Notes: generated by a model from the letters alone, not told the origin. A DNA stretch of 11,771 nt from SHAN690 sp041391765 (GCA_041391765.1 JAWKNJ010000008.1:1-11771); one strand, 5' to 3'; shown: positions 1 to 7,553, counted from the stretch's first letter. Translations and numbers: made by a program.

Positions 1-2294
1 GTGATCCGGGGAGTATCTCCATGTTTTCAGGGGATTATTTTTCTCGCGGACACGATGAGAACAACAATAAAACCCACGATAATTCATTGCTGAGTAAATG
101 GAATTGGAGCAAAAGCGGTTTGTATGAAGCCGACTGCATGACGTGCCACATGAGTCCAGAGCAGGCAGTGCTCCCTGATCAGCGTTTGGCCGGCAGAGGG
201 GGGGTGATGGATAACTACCGGAGTGTTCAAAGCAAGCTCACTGGCGGCGGCTGGTTTCGTGACGCGGCGACTACTGCCTGGGAATTTTTACCGACTACGG
301 ATGGAAAGCAGATTGTGTCCATCGGACGGGAGTGGGTGAACGAGAAAAGTTATAAGATTATGACCGATGACGCCGGCAATCCAATTTTCAGCTGGAATCC
401 GGAAGCATTCGATGAGAGCGGGCGTGTCAGTGTTTCGATGCTGCGCTATCCTGAAACCGAAAACTGCATGGCCTGCCATGTCACCAGTAATTCCCGCCGC
501 GGTTTCTACGGCTATGGCGAGGAAGCGCGCATGGAACTTAGCGAGGACGGCGGCACGTTGGTATCTGATTACAAAGACGACGTACATAAAGGCGCCGATC
601 TGACACCCTACTGGCAAGGTGAATCGCGGGTGATGGACAACTGCAACATCTGTCATAGCCGCAGTTACCTGAAATCCCGAACAGCGAGCATCAACCTCGA
701 TCAAAATCATGATTTCATGAAGGGGAATTCGGATATGGATCAACGCAATGATCTGGATTTCTCGTCGGATTTACGTACTTGCGATTACTGTCACACTGAG
801 AACAAAAATAGCATGGGTGAACCACCAATTATCCCTTCTGGGCAATCAACCATGCTGGGTGCGCACCTTGAACGCTGGAAGAACAGTGGGTCGCTTGCCG
901 GTTACACGGAAGACAGTTTGAACAAGGTCGTGCAAACACACTTAGATGTTCTGAGCTGCGAATCCTGCCACATTACCAATGTGCAAAGCAGCGGAAAACC
1001 GCTGCAAGTCATGTATCGCTACCGGGATAACCAGGAAGGCAAGCGCAAGATCATTCCTTACAATCCATATTTACGCTATTTGTGGATCGATACCGTGACC
1101 GGCTGGGCATTGTCTAAATTCGAGCGTGGTTCGGTGGTTAGGCCAGCCGAGAAGAAGGAGGGTGAAGAGAACAACTACCTGGATATCATCGATCCGCAGA
1201 CTGGTTCGCAGTTACCAGGCCGTTTAGAGGGCGCCATGTCGCATGGCAGTGCAACGCTCAAAGACCCGGTGGATGCGGAAAGCTATCGTTCGCTCAAGGT
1301 GGCTTATGACAGTCTGATGGCTCAGCGTCATGGACCTTTGCTCAATGGCCGTCAACCCGATGTGAAAATGGTATGGTTTGAGTCCAATGAATATATCATT
1401 TCCCACAACGTACGCCCGGCAAATGAAGCATTGGATTGCGCCGAATGCCATGCACGCAAACAAAACGGTTCATTCAGTTCCTTGCTGAGTGCTGACGGGG
1501 TTTTTGGTTCGGGTAACACAAAAATTGTCAGCAAACTTCCCGATCCGGCATTGGTGGATGAAGGTGTTGTTCAGCTGGGATTACCTTACATGCGAGTGGC
1601 CAACGATGGAACGATTTCCACATCGCAGGAAGATATCCTGTTTACGACGCTCGTCGATCCTTTCATGACCATCAATAATGCGCCTGGTAGCCGTTTCTTT
1701 GGCGGATTCCTCACAAAAATGACACTCGGGGAAATGGCCAAGAACGGCATCCAGGATGGCCAAAAGCTGCTTAATACATTTGGATCTGAGACCGAATTCT
1801 ATGGCGTGGCACCGCGCTATGGAAAAGGCGCACTCCAAGGCAGTATTGTGGCCATGCCAGTCAATACCGTCACGGATGCACTGGCGTCGAAGTGGCGGGT
1901 CGAGTTCTTGCAATACGAGCGTTCGCCAGCACTCAGTGCGTTTTTGCGGGATCGCAATTTTGGTGAACTTGCATCGGACGTAGTGCACATCAGCATGCTT
2001 GACGATACCAAGCAACAAATGACCAGTCTTCTCGGCAATTCGATGATCGTCAAGATGCCTTATCGAGGACGGTCGACAGAAATCGGCCAGATAGCGGTTG
2101 TCGCATCATTCGACGGTCGTGAGATACATCGTATCAACCCAGAAGACATCTTGCATTTTGCACCGGCGCGCAGAGTCGATGGCATTAGCTTGCCGGGTGG
2201 ACAGGCCAGCAATCCGGATCTGGAAATGGAAGATGGCTATGTGTTATTTCAAACCGATGCACCGGGCTTTTTTGGCCTGACTGACCGGCTGTAA
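1..2294 (+). CDS. Large multiheme c-type cytochrome (5' partial), six CxxCH visible
   Basis: The reading frame is open from base 3 through an ATG at 21 to TAA at 2292-2294. I treat it as 5'-truncated: the protein from ATG 21 (757 aa) starts hydrophilic with no signal peptide, yet it binds hemes and must be exported. A GGGGAG at 8-13 lies 7 bases before that ATG, so an internal or true start there cannot be excluded. Counting from ATG 21, CxxCH motifs are at residues 39-43 (CMTCH), 149-153 (CMACH), 208-212 (CNICH), 254-258 (CDYCH), 313-317 (CESCH) and 473-477 (CAECH). Heme density is low, and the last 280 residues have no heme motif. Likely role (inference): a periplasmic or outer-surface electron carrier or terminal oxidoreductase working with the operon downstream. 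I do not recognise a named family. More hemes and the export signal may lie left of the window. Confidence 0.9.
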   Translation, partial: DPGSISMFSGDYFSRGHDENNNKTHDNSLLSKWNWSKSGLYEADCMTCHMSPEQAVLPDQRLAGRGGVMDNYRSVQSKLTGGGWFRDAATTAWEFLPTTDGKQIVSIGREWVNEKSYKIMTDDAGNPIFSWNPEAFDESGRVSVSMLRYPETENCMACHVTSNSRRGFYGYGEEARMELSEDGGTLVSDYKDDVHKGADLTPYWQGESRVMDNCNICHSRSYLKSRTASINLDQNHDFMKGNSDMDQRNDLDFSSDLRTCDYCHTENKNSMGEPPIIPSGQSTMLGAHLERWKNSGSLAGYTEDSLNKVVQTHLDVLSCESCHITNVQSSGKPLQVMYRYRDNQEGKRKIIPYNPYLRYLWIDTVTGWALSKFERGSVVRPAEKKEGEENNYLDIIDPQTGSQLPGRLEGAMSHGSATLKDPVDAESYRSLKVAYDSLMAQRHGPLLNGRQPDVKMVWFESNEYIISHNVRPANEALDCAECHARKQNGSFSSLLSADGVFGSGNTKIVSKLPDPALVDEGVVQLGLPYMRVANDGTISTSQEDILFTTLVDPFMTINNAPGSRFFGGFLTKMTLGEMAKNGIQDGQKLLNTFGSETEFYGVAPRYGKGALQGSIVAMPVNTVTDALASKWRVEFLQYERSPALSAFLRDRNFGELASDVVHISMLDDTKQQMTSLLGNSMIVKMPYRGRSTEIGQIAVVASFDGREIHRINPEDILHFAPARRVDGISLPGGQASNPDLEMEDGYVLFQTDAPGFFGLTDRL

Positions 2295-2306
2295 CCACAA
2301 AGTAAG

Positions 2307-2378
2307 TTGCCGCGGAGAGAAAGACTTAAAAGTTTTTCTCTCCGGTCTACGCGGGCAATCACGCGTTTTTTTCTTTTC
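2307..2378 (+). terminator. Strong hairpin plus T-run after the large cytochrome gene; terminator or attenuator
   Basis: Bases 2314-2327 and 2330-2343 form a 14-bp stem with one G-T pair and a nominal 2-base loop. In practice the innermost pairs would open to a larger loop. Flanking bases 2307-2313 can pair with 2351-2358 (7 bp, one bulged G), extending the structure. A T-run follows at 2366-2372, broken by one C and continued at 2374-2377. ACGCG at 2349-2353 can instead pair with CGCGT at 2362-2366 directly before the T-run, a weak alternative that excludes the outer pairing. The main stem is not immediately followed by T's, so it could be an mRNA-stabilising or partially terminating element that sets the cytochrome-to-operon ratio. 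Confidence 0.55.
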
Positions 2379-2385
2379 AGTCAGC

Positions 2386-2414
2386 TTGAAGGAACCGCTA
2401 GTGCTGGCTAATAA
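2386..2414 (+). promoter_or_regulatory. Possible sigma-70-type promoter for the downstream operon
   Basis: TTGAAG at 2386-2391 and TAATAA at 2409-2414 are separated by exactly 17 bases, in the only intergenic gap, between the hairpin and the first gene of the nine-gene cluster. The -35 box matches TTGACA at four positions; the -10 box matches TATAAT at only three. The surrounding DNA is AT-rich. The position is right, but the match is weak and could be chance. No clear operator or sigma-54 element was seen in 2295-2449. Confidence 0.3.
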
Positions 2415-2435
2415 ATATTGATCTAGCTTGTTATT

Positions 2436-2440
2436 GGGAG
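2436..2440 (+). promoter_or_regulatory. Ribosome binding site for the small cysteine-rich protein
   Basis: GGGAG lies 9 bases before ATG 2450. This supports translation of the short gene, which might otherwise be dismissed, and its place as first gene of the operon. A second ATG follows directly at 2453. Confidence 0.55.
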
Positions 2441-2449
2441 AAAGACATC

Positions 2450-2722
2450 ATGATGAAAACACTATTTTTGAAAACCGCGCCATGGCTTGCCGGCATGGGG
2501 ATGGCCGTTGGACAAGCCGCTGTAGCAACACGTTGCACAGTGCCGGAACAAGGTACCTGCGTGGGATGCTGCAGTTGTCTTGTAGTAGTTGGTTCTCTCG
2601 CTTCCTGGGCCATTCAATCCAAGAAACAGCCACAAATTGAAACCCAAGAAAATGCACACAATGAACTGCAGGTATCACCCCCACAATTACCTCAACCGCG
2701 GGTGGTTCATTCCAAGGACTGA
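2450..2722 (+). CDS. Small cysteine-rich exported or membrane protein, function unknown
   Basis: This is a 90-aa protein starting MMKT. Residues 5-26 are hydrophobic and end in a plausible signal cleavage site (AVA before T27). A cysteine cluster follows at C29, C37, C40, C41 and C43, with the core GTCVGCCSC, and runs into a second hydrophobic stretch at about 44-55. The tail (56-90) is polar and rich in Gln and Pro. I recognise no family. No CxxCH is present, so it should not bind c-type heme. The cysteines could bind a metal or Fe-S centre, form disulfides, or be modified. Two things argue that it is real: a Shine-Dalgarno-like GGGAG, and a stop codon (TGA 2720-2722) sharing one base with the start of the beta-barrel gene, implying coupled translation. 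A role in assembling the conduit, or as a small subunit of it, is a guess. Confidence 0.7.
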   Translation: MMKTLFLKTAPWLAGMGMAVGQAAVATRCTVPEQGTCVGCCSCLVVVGSLASWAIQSKKQPQIETQENAHNELQVSPPQLPQPRVVHSKD

Positions 2723-4002
2723 TGTGGCGGCTATTGGGATTTTTATTATGGGTAACGGCGACCTGCGCCCAGGGCATCAACACTCAGGGTATCAGTCTGA
2801 GCGGTGTGCTGGAGAACAAAATGCAAGTCGATAACCGGCTTACTCATGATCCGCGCGTTTTGTGGGAGCTCTGGGGTGATGTCGATTTATTGGCTCCCCG
2901 GGGAAAGTGGGGTGCCCACTTTACCTGGGCAAGTCAGATTTCCAGTCTGGAGGATAACTCGGGCAGTCGGCTCTATCAGGCTTACTGGGAAAAGAAACTG
3001 ACTGGCTGGGGAGGCAATCTGCGATTAGGACGCTTCCAGCGCACCGATTTATCCGGTTTTTATGTACTGGACGGCGGTCAATGGAATACACAGCGGAATC
3101 AGTGGGAACTACAAGCCTACGGTGGGCAGGCCAAGCGTTTTGATCAACTTTTTACAGCCAATATCGATGCAATTTATGGAATCGATGTCGCTTATTCAGG
3201 TGCTCCGGACTACCGCCTGGGACCGGTGACATGGCGCAATTATCGCGTACAAGTCGGTTCCCAGCAGGTGCATCACAACGATAATTCTTCTTATCGCATG
3301 CAGGCTGTTTTGTCCAGCCAGGGTTCTCTGGACGAGAAGCGCTTTTGGGAAATGAACCTGTCGGGAAACTATAACATTAGCCGCTCTCAATTCGAGAATG
3401 CCTGGTTTCACGGCTTCGCTGATCTTACCCGTACAGTGCGCCTTCGCAGCAACTTTGAGCATTACCAGCCACGCAACCCACTACCAAGCTTCCGTGAGCG
3501 TTTTGTTTATGCCTATGCCACCGGCGGGCAAAGCTTATGGCGTATGGAGGCGCAGCATGCATTACGGCAAAAGCTCAGCTACTTCATCGGTTGGCAGCGT
3601 TCCACCCGAGAAGACAATCACGACGGACTTGGAGCGAGAAGCGGATTTGAATATCGCACGGGAAGTGGGCGCATATCCGCCACTTATGATTGGTTGAAGT
3701 TTGGCCAGGATTCTGCCCACAGCGGATATCTTCATGCAAGCCATGCTCTGAATTCACGTTTAGAAGTCTGGATTAATGGGGCGCTTCGCCACGAGGACAA
3801 GCGTCTTTACGGGATAAATTGGAGCTATGGCGGTGAAAGCGGTTTTCGCCATCATATCAGCAGTGCCTGGGCAATCAACGGCAGCTTTTCCTACATTGCC
3901 AATAGCGAGCGTAAGCCCGACTATATCGGCGCATTCCGTGTGATTTATTATCTGGATCATTTCCGGCCGAAGGAAAATAAATGTTTGTTCGATTGGTGTT
4001 GA
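2722..4002 (+). CDS. Outer-membrane beta-barrel (porin-like) protein of a cytochrome cluster
   Basis: This is a 426-aa protein. A short signal peptide (residues 1-16, cleavage near ATCA/QG) supports the start at 2722, which has AAGGA just upstream and overlaps the preceding stop by one base. The rest has no long hydrophobic helix. It consists of alternating polar and aromatic stretches rich in Trp, Tyr, Gly, Asn and Arg, with many short amphipathic segments such as GNLRLGRFQRT, SGYLHASHALN and FRVIYYLDHF, as expected of a transmembrane beta-barrel. It is much smaller than MtrB/PioB-type porins (roughly 700 aa or more), so it is perhaps a barrel of about 16-18 strands (inference). The segment ending in F414 looks like the usual C-terminal beta-signal, but translation continues 12 residues into the start of the next gene. 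Its likely role is to house or dock a multiheme cytochrome across the outer membrane. An ordinary solute porin is the alternative. Confidence 0.85.
   Translation: MWRLLGFLLWVTATCAQGINTQGISLSGVLENKMQVDNRLTHDPRVLWELWGDVDLLAPRGKWGAHFTWASQISSLEDNSGSRLYQAYWEKKLTGWGGNLRLGRFQRTDLSGFYVLDGGQWNTQRNQWELQAYGGQAKRFDQLFTANIDAIYGIDVAYSGAPDYRLGPVTWRNYRVQVGSQQVHHNDNSSYRMQAVLSSQGSLDEKRFWEMNLSGNYNISRSQFENAWFHGFADLTRTVRLRSNFEHYQPRNPLPSFRERFVYAYATGGQSLWRMEAQHALRQKLSYFIGWQRSTREDNHDGLGARSGFEYRTGSGRISATYDWLKFGQDSAHSGYLHASHALNSRLEVWINGALRHEDKRLYGINWSYGGESGFRHHISSAWAINGSFSYIANSERKPDYIGAFRVIYYLDHFRPKENKCLFDWC
3970..3974 (+). promoter_or_regulatory. Ribosome binding site inside the barrel gene for the heptaheme cytochrome
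   Basis: AAGGA ends 6 bases before ATG 3981, inside the last codons of the beta-barrel gene. It fixes the cytochrome start at 3981 rather than the in-frame ATG at 4008. Confidence 0.6.
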
Positions 4003-4598
4003 TCGCTATGCTGGCCATTAGCGCCCCGGTTTTGATTAGCAGTCCGTTACAAAGTAAAACAGAAACAGAGACGGAGCAACGCTGGTGGGAAAAACGGAAA
4101 GAACGCAAACCGGATATTTATTTTCCGCATAACCTTCACATCGAAGCACTCAAAAAAGAAGGGGATGTATGCGCCCTGTGTCATTCATTCCAGAAAACCG
4201 GCGAGACCGATCTGGAACTGATCAAGGAATTGACTATGGTCATCAACGAGCCGCTCAAGTCCATTTGCCACGATTGTCATGTGGTCGAACGACGTGCACC
4301 ATGGCGTTGCACCATCTGTCACACTGACAAAACCACGATCTGGCCGGAAGATCACAATTTCAATTATGTTCAGCATCACGGTACGGTGGCCCGCAAAAAC
4401 GAGCAGCCATGCCGCGAATGCCATATCGAGCTGTCTTTTTGCTCCGACTGCCACTTCCGCCGGGAGGCTTCGGGTATTGGCTATCACCCCTTGGGATATA
4501 TTACTTTGCATGGTATGGAGGCGCGTGCCATGCCAGGTAACTGCGGACGATGTCATAACAATCGTTATTGCGATCAATGTCATGAACGGAGGCGATAA
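3981..4598 (+). CDS. Heptaheme periplasmic c-type cytochrome
   Basis: This is a 205-aa protein with a hydrophobic export segment at about residues 3-20 (signal peptide or signal anchor; no clear cleavage site). A charged stretch follows, then seven CxxCH motifs: 64-68 CALCH, 96-100 CHDCH, 110-114 CTICH, 144-148 CRECH, 154-158 CSDCH, 188-192 CGRCH and 197-201 CDQCH. Hemes 4/5 and 6/7 are closely paired, and the last motif lies four residues from the C-terminus. About one heme per 20 residues over the heme domain is the density expected of an electron wire. Extra histidines (for example H125, H132, H133, H169, H177) could be distal ligands. Its gene overlaps the barrel gene by 22 bases, so it may be the barrel's partner, as MtrA is to MtrB, though it has seven hemes rather than ten and no sequence-level claim of MtrA homology is made. 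Confidence 0.92.
   Translation: MFVRLVLIAMLAISAPVLISSPLQSKTETETEQRWWEKRKERKPDIYFPHNLHIEALKKEGDVCALCHSFQKTGETDLELIKELTMVINEPLKSICHDCHVVERRAPWRCTICHTDKTTIWPEDHNFNYVQHHGTVARKNEQPCRECHIELSFCSDCHFRREASGIGYHPLGYITLHGMEARAMPGNCGRCHNNRYCDQCHERRR
4588..4592 (+). promoter_or_regulatory. Ribosome binding site for the octaheme cytochrome
   Basis: GGAGG ends 6 bases before ATG 4599, inside the last codons of the heptaheme gene. It supports 4599 (or the adjacent ATG 4602) as the start. Confidence 0.6.
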
Positions 4599-5588
4599 AT
4601 GATGCAATGGTTCTGGTCAACGCTGCTCTTTGTTTGTGCGGGGATTATCGTGGGAATTGTTTGGGCGGCAAATCTTATCGACATTTCCCCTGACGAAGGG
4701 CGTCTGATAATGAGTGAACGTCATGAAGGGTGGGGGAAAGAGGAGTGCCGGTCCTGCCACGTCCTGAGCCTGATTCACAAAAACGCGCCAAATATTCGTG
4801 GCATCGTGCGAAGCAAAGGGTACGATACCTGTGCCGGTTGTCATGGCAGCAACGGAACGCCAGCAGAACGCCGCTGCATCATTTGTCACAACCCTGACGA
4901 TTTACCGTCTACACCGATTCTGTCGGGTAAGCATACTCACAACTTCCTGCGCAATCAAGATAATGCTGAAACTCAAAATGATACTGATACTTTGAGTGAC
5001 CGGCATTGCCTGATTTGTCATGAAGCTTCCGACATGGATGGGAACTGGGAAATCAATGTCGACTTGACCAGGCTGCCGGATCAATGGGGTTGGAAGAGCG
5101 CATACACCTACGAATCGGAGTTTTGCCTGCGATGCCATAACCGCGATCATCAACAGGCCGATTTTCCGATCCACGGAGACTATCGGGATCCCATCATCGC
5201 CATCGAAGACAGCTGGTATTACATTGATAAGCATGGATTTGCATCGGGCAGTGGCGAGCGGACTTATGCCGGTTTGCGTTCGCCTTATCGCTACCGTGTG
5301 ACCTTGGCGTGTACCGAGTGCCACGCTATGCATGGCACAGAAAATTCCAAGTTAATTTTGGATGATAGCCGTAAGGGGGTGTTCTATTCCGCTTTTCGCC
5401 ATGAAGGTGTGCCAGTGCGTAGTTTCGATGGCGACTACTCCCAGTTGTGTGTACTGTGCCATCAGATGGACATTCTGGTTGAAGATGCCGGGTTAGATAC
5501 CGGAAACGGTCTTTTTGGGGTGCATCAGGTCGGCAGCAACTGCACCGCTTGCCATACTCATGGGCGCGCCGCTCAGGCTGGATTATGA
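4599..5588 (+). CDS. Membrane-anchored octaheme c-type cytochrome
   Basis: This is a 329-aa protein. One N-terminal hydrophobic helix (about residues 4-25) has no convincing cleavage site, so it is probably an inner-membrane anchor with the heme domain in the periplasm. Eight CxxCH motifs are present: 50-54 CRSCH, 78-82 CAGCH, 93-97 CIICH, 137-141 CLICH, 176-180 CLRCH, 238-242 CTECH (followed by AMHGT), 284-288 CVLCH and 315-319 CTACH. The CTECHAMHG stretch resembles the doubled-CxxCH pattern of multiheme proteins. The arrangement of anchor plus hemes recalls quinol-oxidising NapC/NrfH/CymA proteins, but those are smaller, have four hemes, and I see no further specific match. It follows the heptaheme gene with no gap (stop 4596-4598, start 4599). 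Likely role: moving electrons between membrane components and soluble periplasmic hemes. Confidence 0.92.
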   Translation: MMQWFWSTLLFVCAGIIVGIVWAANLIDISPDEGRLIMSERHEGWGKEECRSCHVLSLIHKNAPNIRGIVRSKGYDTCAGCHGSNGTPAERRCIICHNPDDLPSTPILSGKHTHNFLRNQDNAETQNDTDTLSDRHCLICHEASDMDGNWEINVDLTRLPDQWGWKSAYTYESEFCLRCHNRDHQQADFPIHGDYRDPIIAIEDSWYYIDKHGFASGSGERTYAGLRSPYRYRVTLACTECHAMHGTENSKLILDDSRKGVFYSAFRHEGVPVRSFDGDYSQLCVLCHQMDILVEDAGLDTGNGLFGVHQVGSNCTACHTHGRAAQAGL

Positions 5589-6481
5589 GATGGTTTTTTT
5601 TCGTTTTGGCGTTTGGTTTCACGGTCAATTTGCCTGGTTGGGCTGCTAAGATGGAAAAGGAAAAACAACCCAAAATACCGCCATTGCATCATTTGGTCGA
5701 TATTGCTGTTCCTGATTCGATGCACATGGACTCCGGGCTGCCGCTGCAAACCAATCGGATGCTCAAGTGTGCCGTATGTCATGGGATTGAAGATATCGAC
5801 AAGCAGGATTTCGCCCGGATAGACAAGAAACACCCCGATTTTCTTCGTGGTGGTCCCTATCCTGACCTGAACCAGTTTTGCTACCGTTGCCACGATAAGG
5901 AAAAACACCGACGACCGAATATCCACGACATGCTGGATGCTCAAGGCAAGCCGAACGAAGATTATTGCCGCTATTGCCATCAGGAAGTGTTGGCACGCGA
6001 TCAGCGTCACGAGTTATCCGAACTCAAGCTCAGAGCAGCGATGGATACGCTCTGCTATGGCTGTCATTTGAAGACGCCTCATTTTAACGCGCTGGAGCAT
6101 CAGGTCAAACCTTCGGAGAAAGTTAAAAAGCAGCGCGAGCGTTTCTTACAAGAACACCCCGAAGTGATCCTGCCTTTGACTGAAGATAACCGCGTTACCT
6201 GTATTACTTGTCATACACCGCATCCGCCTGGTGTCATCGATGCATCATTGCCAGCCGCGCATCAGGTCAGTACCGCCAAAGTGAATGAAGCACCGTTGTA
6301 TCGCGATAGTTTCTGGGAAGAAACGATTACTGCGGATAAAGCGCCTCGTCTGGCAACCATCAGCGCCCGATACGGGCGACCGGTGACTTATGTCTACCAG
6401 CAAATTCAGGGGGAAGCTTTACTTCGCCTTGCCGCCAAAGACGGCACCCTGTGCCGTGCATGTCATGCTTTTGTAGATTGA
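5585..6481 (+). CDS. Hexaheme periplasmic c-type cytochrome
   Basis: I choose ATG 5585 over the longer in-frame start at 5549. It gives an ATGA overlap with the preceding stop (5586-5588) and places a proper signal peptide at the N-terminus (MRWFFFVLAFGF..., cleavage near GWAA/K at about residue 21). The longer form would bury that signal behind 12 residues. The product is 298 aa, with CxxCH at 62-66 CAVCH, 99-103 CYRCH, 128-132 CRYCH, 157-161 CYGCH, 206-210 CITCH and 290-294 CRACH. The segment CITCHTPHPPG followed much later by LCRACH resembles the doubled-CxxCH motif (PF09699-like pattern). Many lysines and histidines surround hemes 1-4. It is probably a soluble periplasmic carrier linking the inner-membrane modules to the barrel/heptaheme pair (inference). 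The specific family is unrecognised. Confidence 0.92.
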   Translation: MRWFFFVLAFGFTVNLPGWAAKMEKEKQPKIPPLHHLVDIAVPDSMHMDSGLPLQTNRMLKCAVCHGIEDIDKQDFARIDKKHPDFLRGGPYPDLNQFCYRCHDKEKHRRPNIHDMLDAQGKPNEDYCRYCHQEVLARDQRHELSELKLRAAMDTLCYGCHLKTPHFNALEHQVKPSEKVKKQRERFLQEHPEVILPLTEDNRVTCITCHTPHPPGVIDASLPAAHQVSTAKVNEAPLYRDSFWEETITADKAPRLATISARYGRPVTYVYQQIQGEALLRLAAKDGTLCRACHAFVD

Positions 6482-6483
6482 AG

Positions 6484-6489
6484 AAGGAG
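6484..6489 (+). promoter_or_regulatory. Strong ribosome binding site for the polyferredoxin gene
   Basis: AAGGAG lies 8 bases before ATG 6498, in the largest gap (16 bases) of the operon. It is the best Shine-Dalgarno match in the window, so this membrane protein may be translated independently of the gene before it. Confidence 0.7.
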
Positions 6490-6497
6490 ATAATAAA

Positions 6498-7553
6498 ATG
6501 AACCAAGCAGCCTCTATACATAATTGGTCTTTCTGGCGTCGCTTTAAAGCGGTGCCCAAATTCCAGAAATTCCGCTATGCAATGATTACGCTATCTTGTC
6601 TTGCCTTTCTGGGACCATTAGCCATTTTACCTGGCCTGGTCGGTAACGATGATCTTTGCGGCGTATTGTGCATGCGCCGCTTTTATCTCTATTTTCCTGG
6701 CATGAGTGTTGATGACTTATGGATGCACATGTCAGTGGCCTGGATCGGAACCATCTTTTTTTTCATGATTCTCACCGTTACTTTCTTTTATGGACGGATG
6801 TGGTGTGGATTCATTTGTCCGGTAGGCGGGCTGAGTGAGCTGGTAAGCCGTATCCTCGGCTCTCGCTGGAAAATCGATTACCGTCCCTTGCCGCAAGTGC
6901 CTATTCGCTACGGCTATCTTGCAACCTATATTCTATTGATGCCGATGGTTGGAATCAGCGCTTGCACGCTGTGCAATTTCATCACGGTGCCGCGTCTGGT
7001 TAGCGCGCTCACAGGTGGTGTGGCTGGGGTTTCTTTCATTTTTTCCACGATCGGATTGGCGAATTTGAGCTTGCTTTTGATGCTGGGTTTTTTTGCGGAG
7101 AAAGGGCGCGCCTATTGTCAATTCATGTGTCCGATTGGCGCTATTGATGGTTTGGTCAACCGTGCAGGCGCCAAGTTGCGCATGGCTCACCGGATCCGGG
7201 TGGAGCGCAGCCGCTGCACCGGTTGCAATGAGTGCGCCAAGGCTTGCATGACCGGATCGATCAAGATTGTCAATGGCATCGCCCAGGTTGATCAGACTTC
7301 GTGTATGACATGTCATGATTGCGTGGATCATTGCGAGTGGAACGCTATTGAATGGACTACCGGTCCCAGGAACGTGCAACCCAAGCGAATCAAGAAAAAC
7401 GTTCAGATTTATCCTGAACCGCAATGGGAAGCTTTCCCGCCCGCACCTGCGCCCGATCCTGTAAGAGGGGTGATGGTCAAACAAACCATGCATTACCTCA
7501 CGATTACAACCATGTTGATGTTCATTATGTATGCAACGATGCAACAGCTTTAA
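6498..7553 (+). CDS. NapH-like membrane polyferredoxin (two [4Fe-4S] clusters, five predicted TM helices)
   Basis: This is a 351-aa protein. Hydrophobic helices are at about residues 27-46, 80-98, 140-156, 176-198 and 330-348; the basic N-terminus points to N-in. The family signature is clear: two CX3CP motifs at the cytoplasmic ends of helices (C103-P108, C207-P212), then a ferredoxin domain with C240/243/246/250 and C269/272/275/279, matching two [4Fe-4S] clusters as in NapH, NosR and CcoG. In such proteins the clusters face the cytoplasm and help pass electrons across the inner membrane. Differences from NapH include an extra CX3C pair (C54, C58) in the first periplasmic loop, a CTLC at 156-159 near the periplasmic end of helix 3, and a fifth C-terminal helix after a proline-rich linker. 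It lies between the hexaheme and fusion-reductase genes, so it probably relays electrons between quinol or the reductase and periplasmic hemes. The symbol napH is not assigned, as no other nap gene is present. Confidence 0.9.
   Translation: MNQAASIHNWSFWRRFKAVPKFQKFRYAMITLSCLAFLGPLAILPGLVGNDDLCGVLCMRRFYLYFPGMSVDDLWMHMSVAWIGTIFFFMILTVTFFYGRMWCGFICPVGGLSELVSRILGSRWKIDYRPLPQVPIRYGYLATYILLMPMVGISACTLCNFITVPRLVSALTGGVAGVSFIFSTIGLANLSLLLMLGFFAEKGRAYCQFMCPIGAIDGLVNRAGAKLRMAHRIRVERSRCTGCNECAKACMTGSIKIVNGIAQVDQTSCMTCHDCVDHCEWNAIEWTTGPRNVQPKRIKKNVQIYPEPQWEAFPPAPAPDPVRGVMVKQTMHYLTITTMLMFIMYATMQQL

Noticed and set aside
288..743. Minus-strand open frame (151 codons) opposite the large cytochrome; a similar one lies at 1581-2018
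   Set aside because: Both lie wholly opposite a well-supported heme protein, and their composition reflects the complement of its codons. No start context or domain supports them.
7302..7316. CMTCH in the polyferredoxin (residues 269-273), which looks like a heme motif
   Set aside because: It is part of a CxxCxxCxxxC ferredoxin set (C269/272/275/279) on the predicted cytoplasmic side, as in NapH, so it binds [4Fe-4S] and was not counted as heme.
6498..7553. A periplasmic nitrate reductase (nap) locus, suggested by the NapH-like protein
   Set aside because: No NapA, NapB, NapC, NapD or NapG-like sequence is visible; the neighbours are different multiheme proteins.
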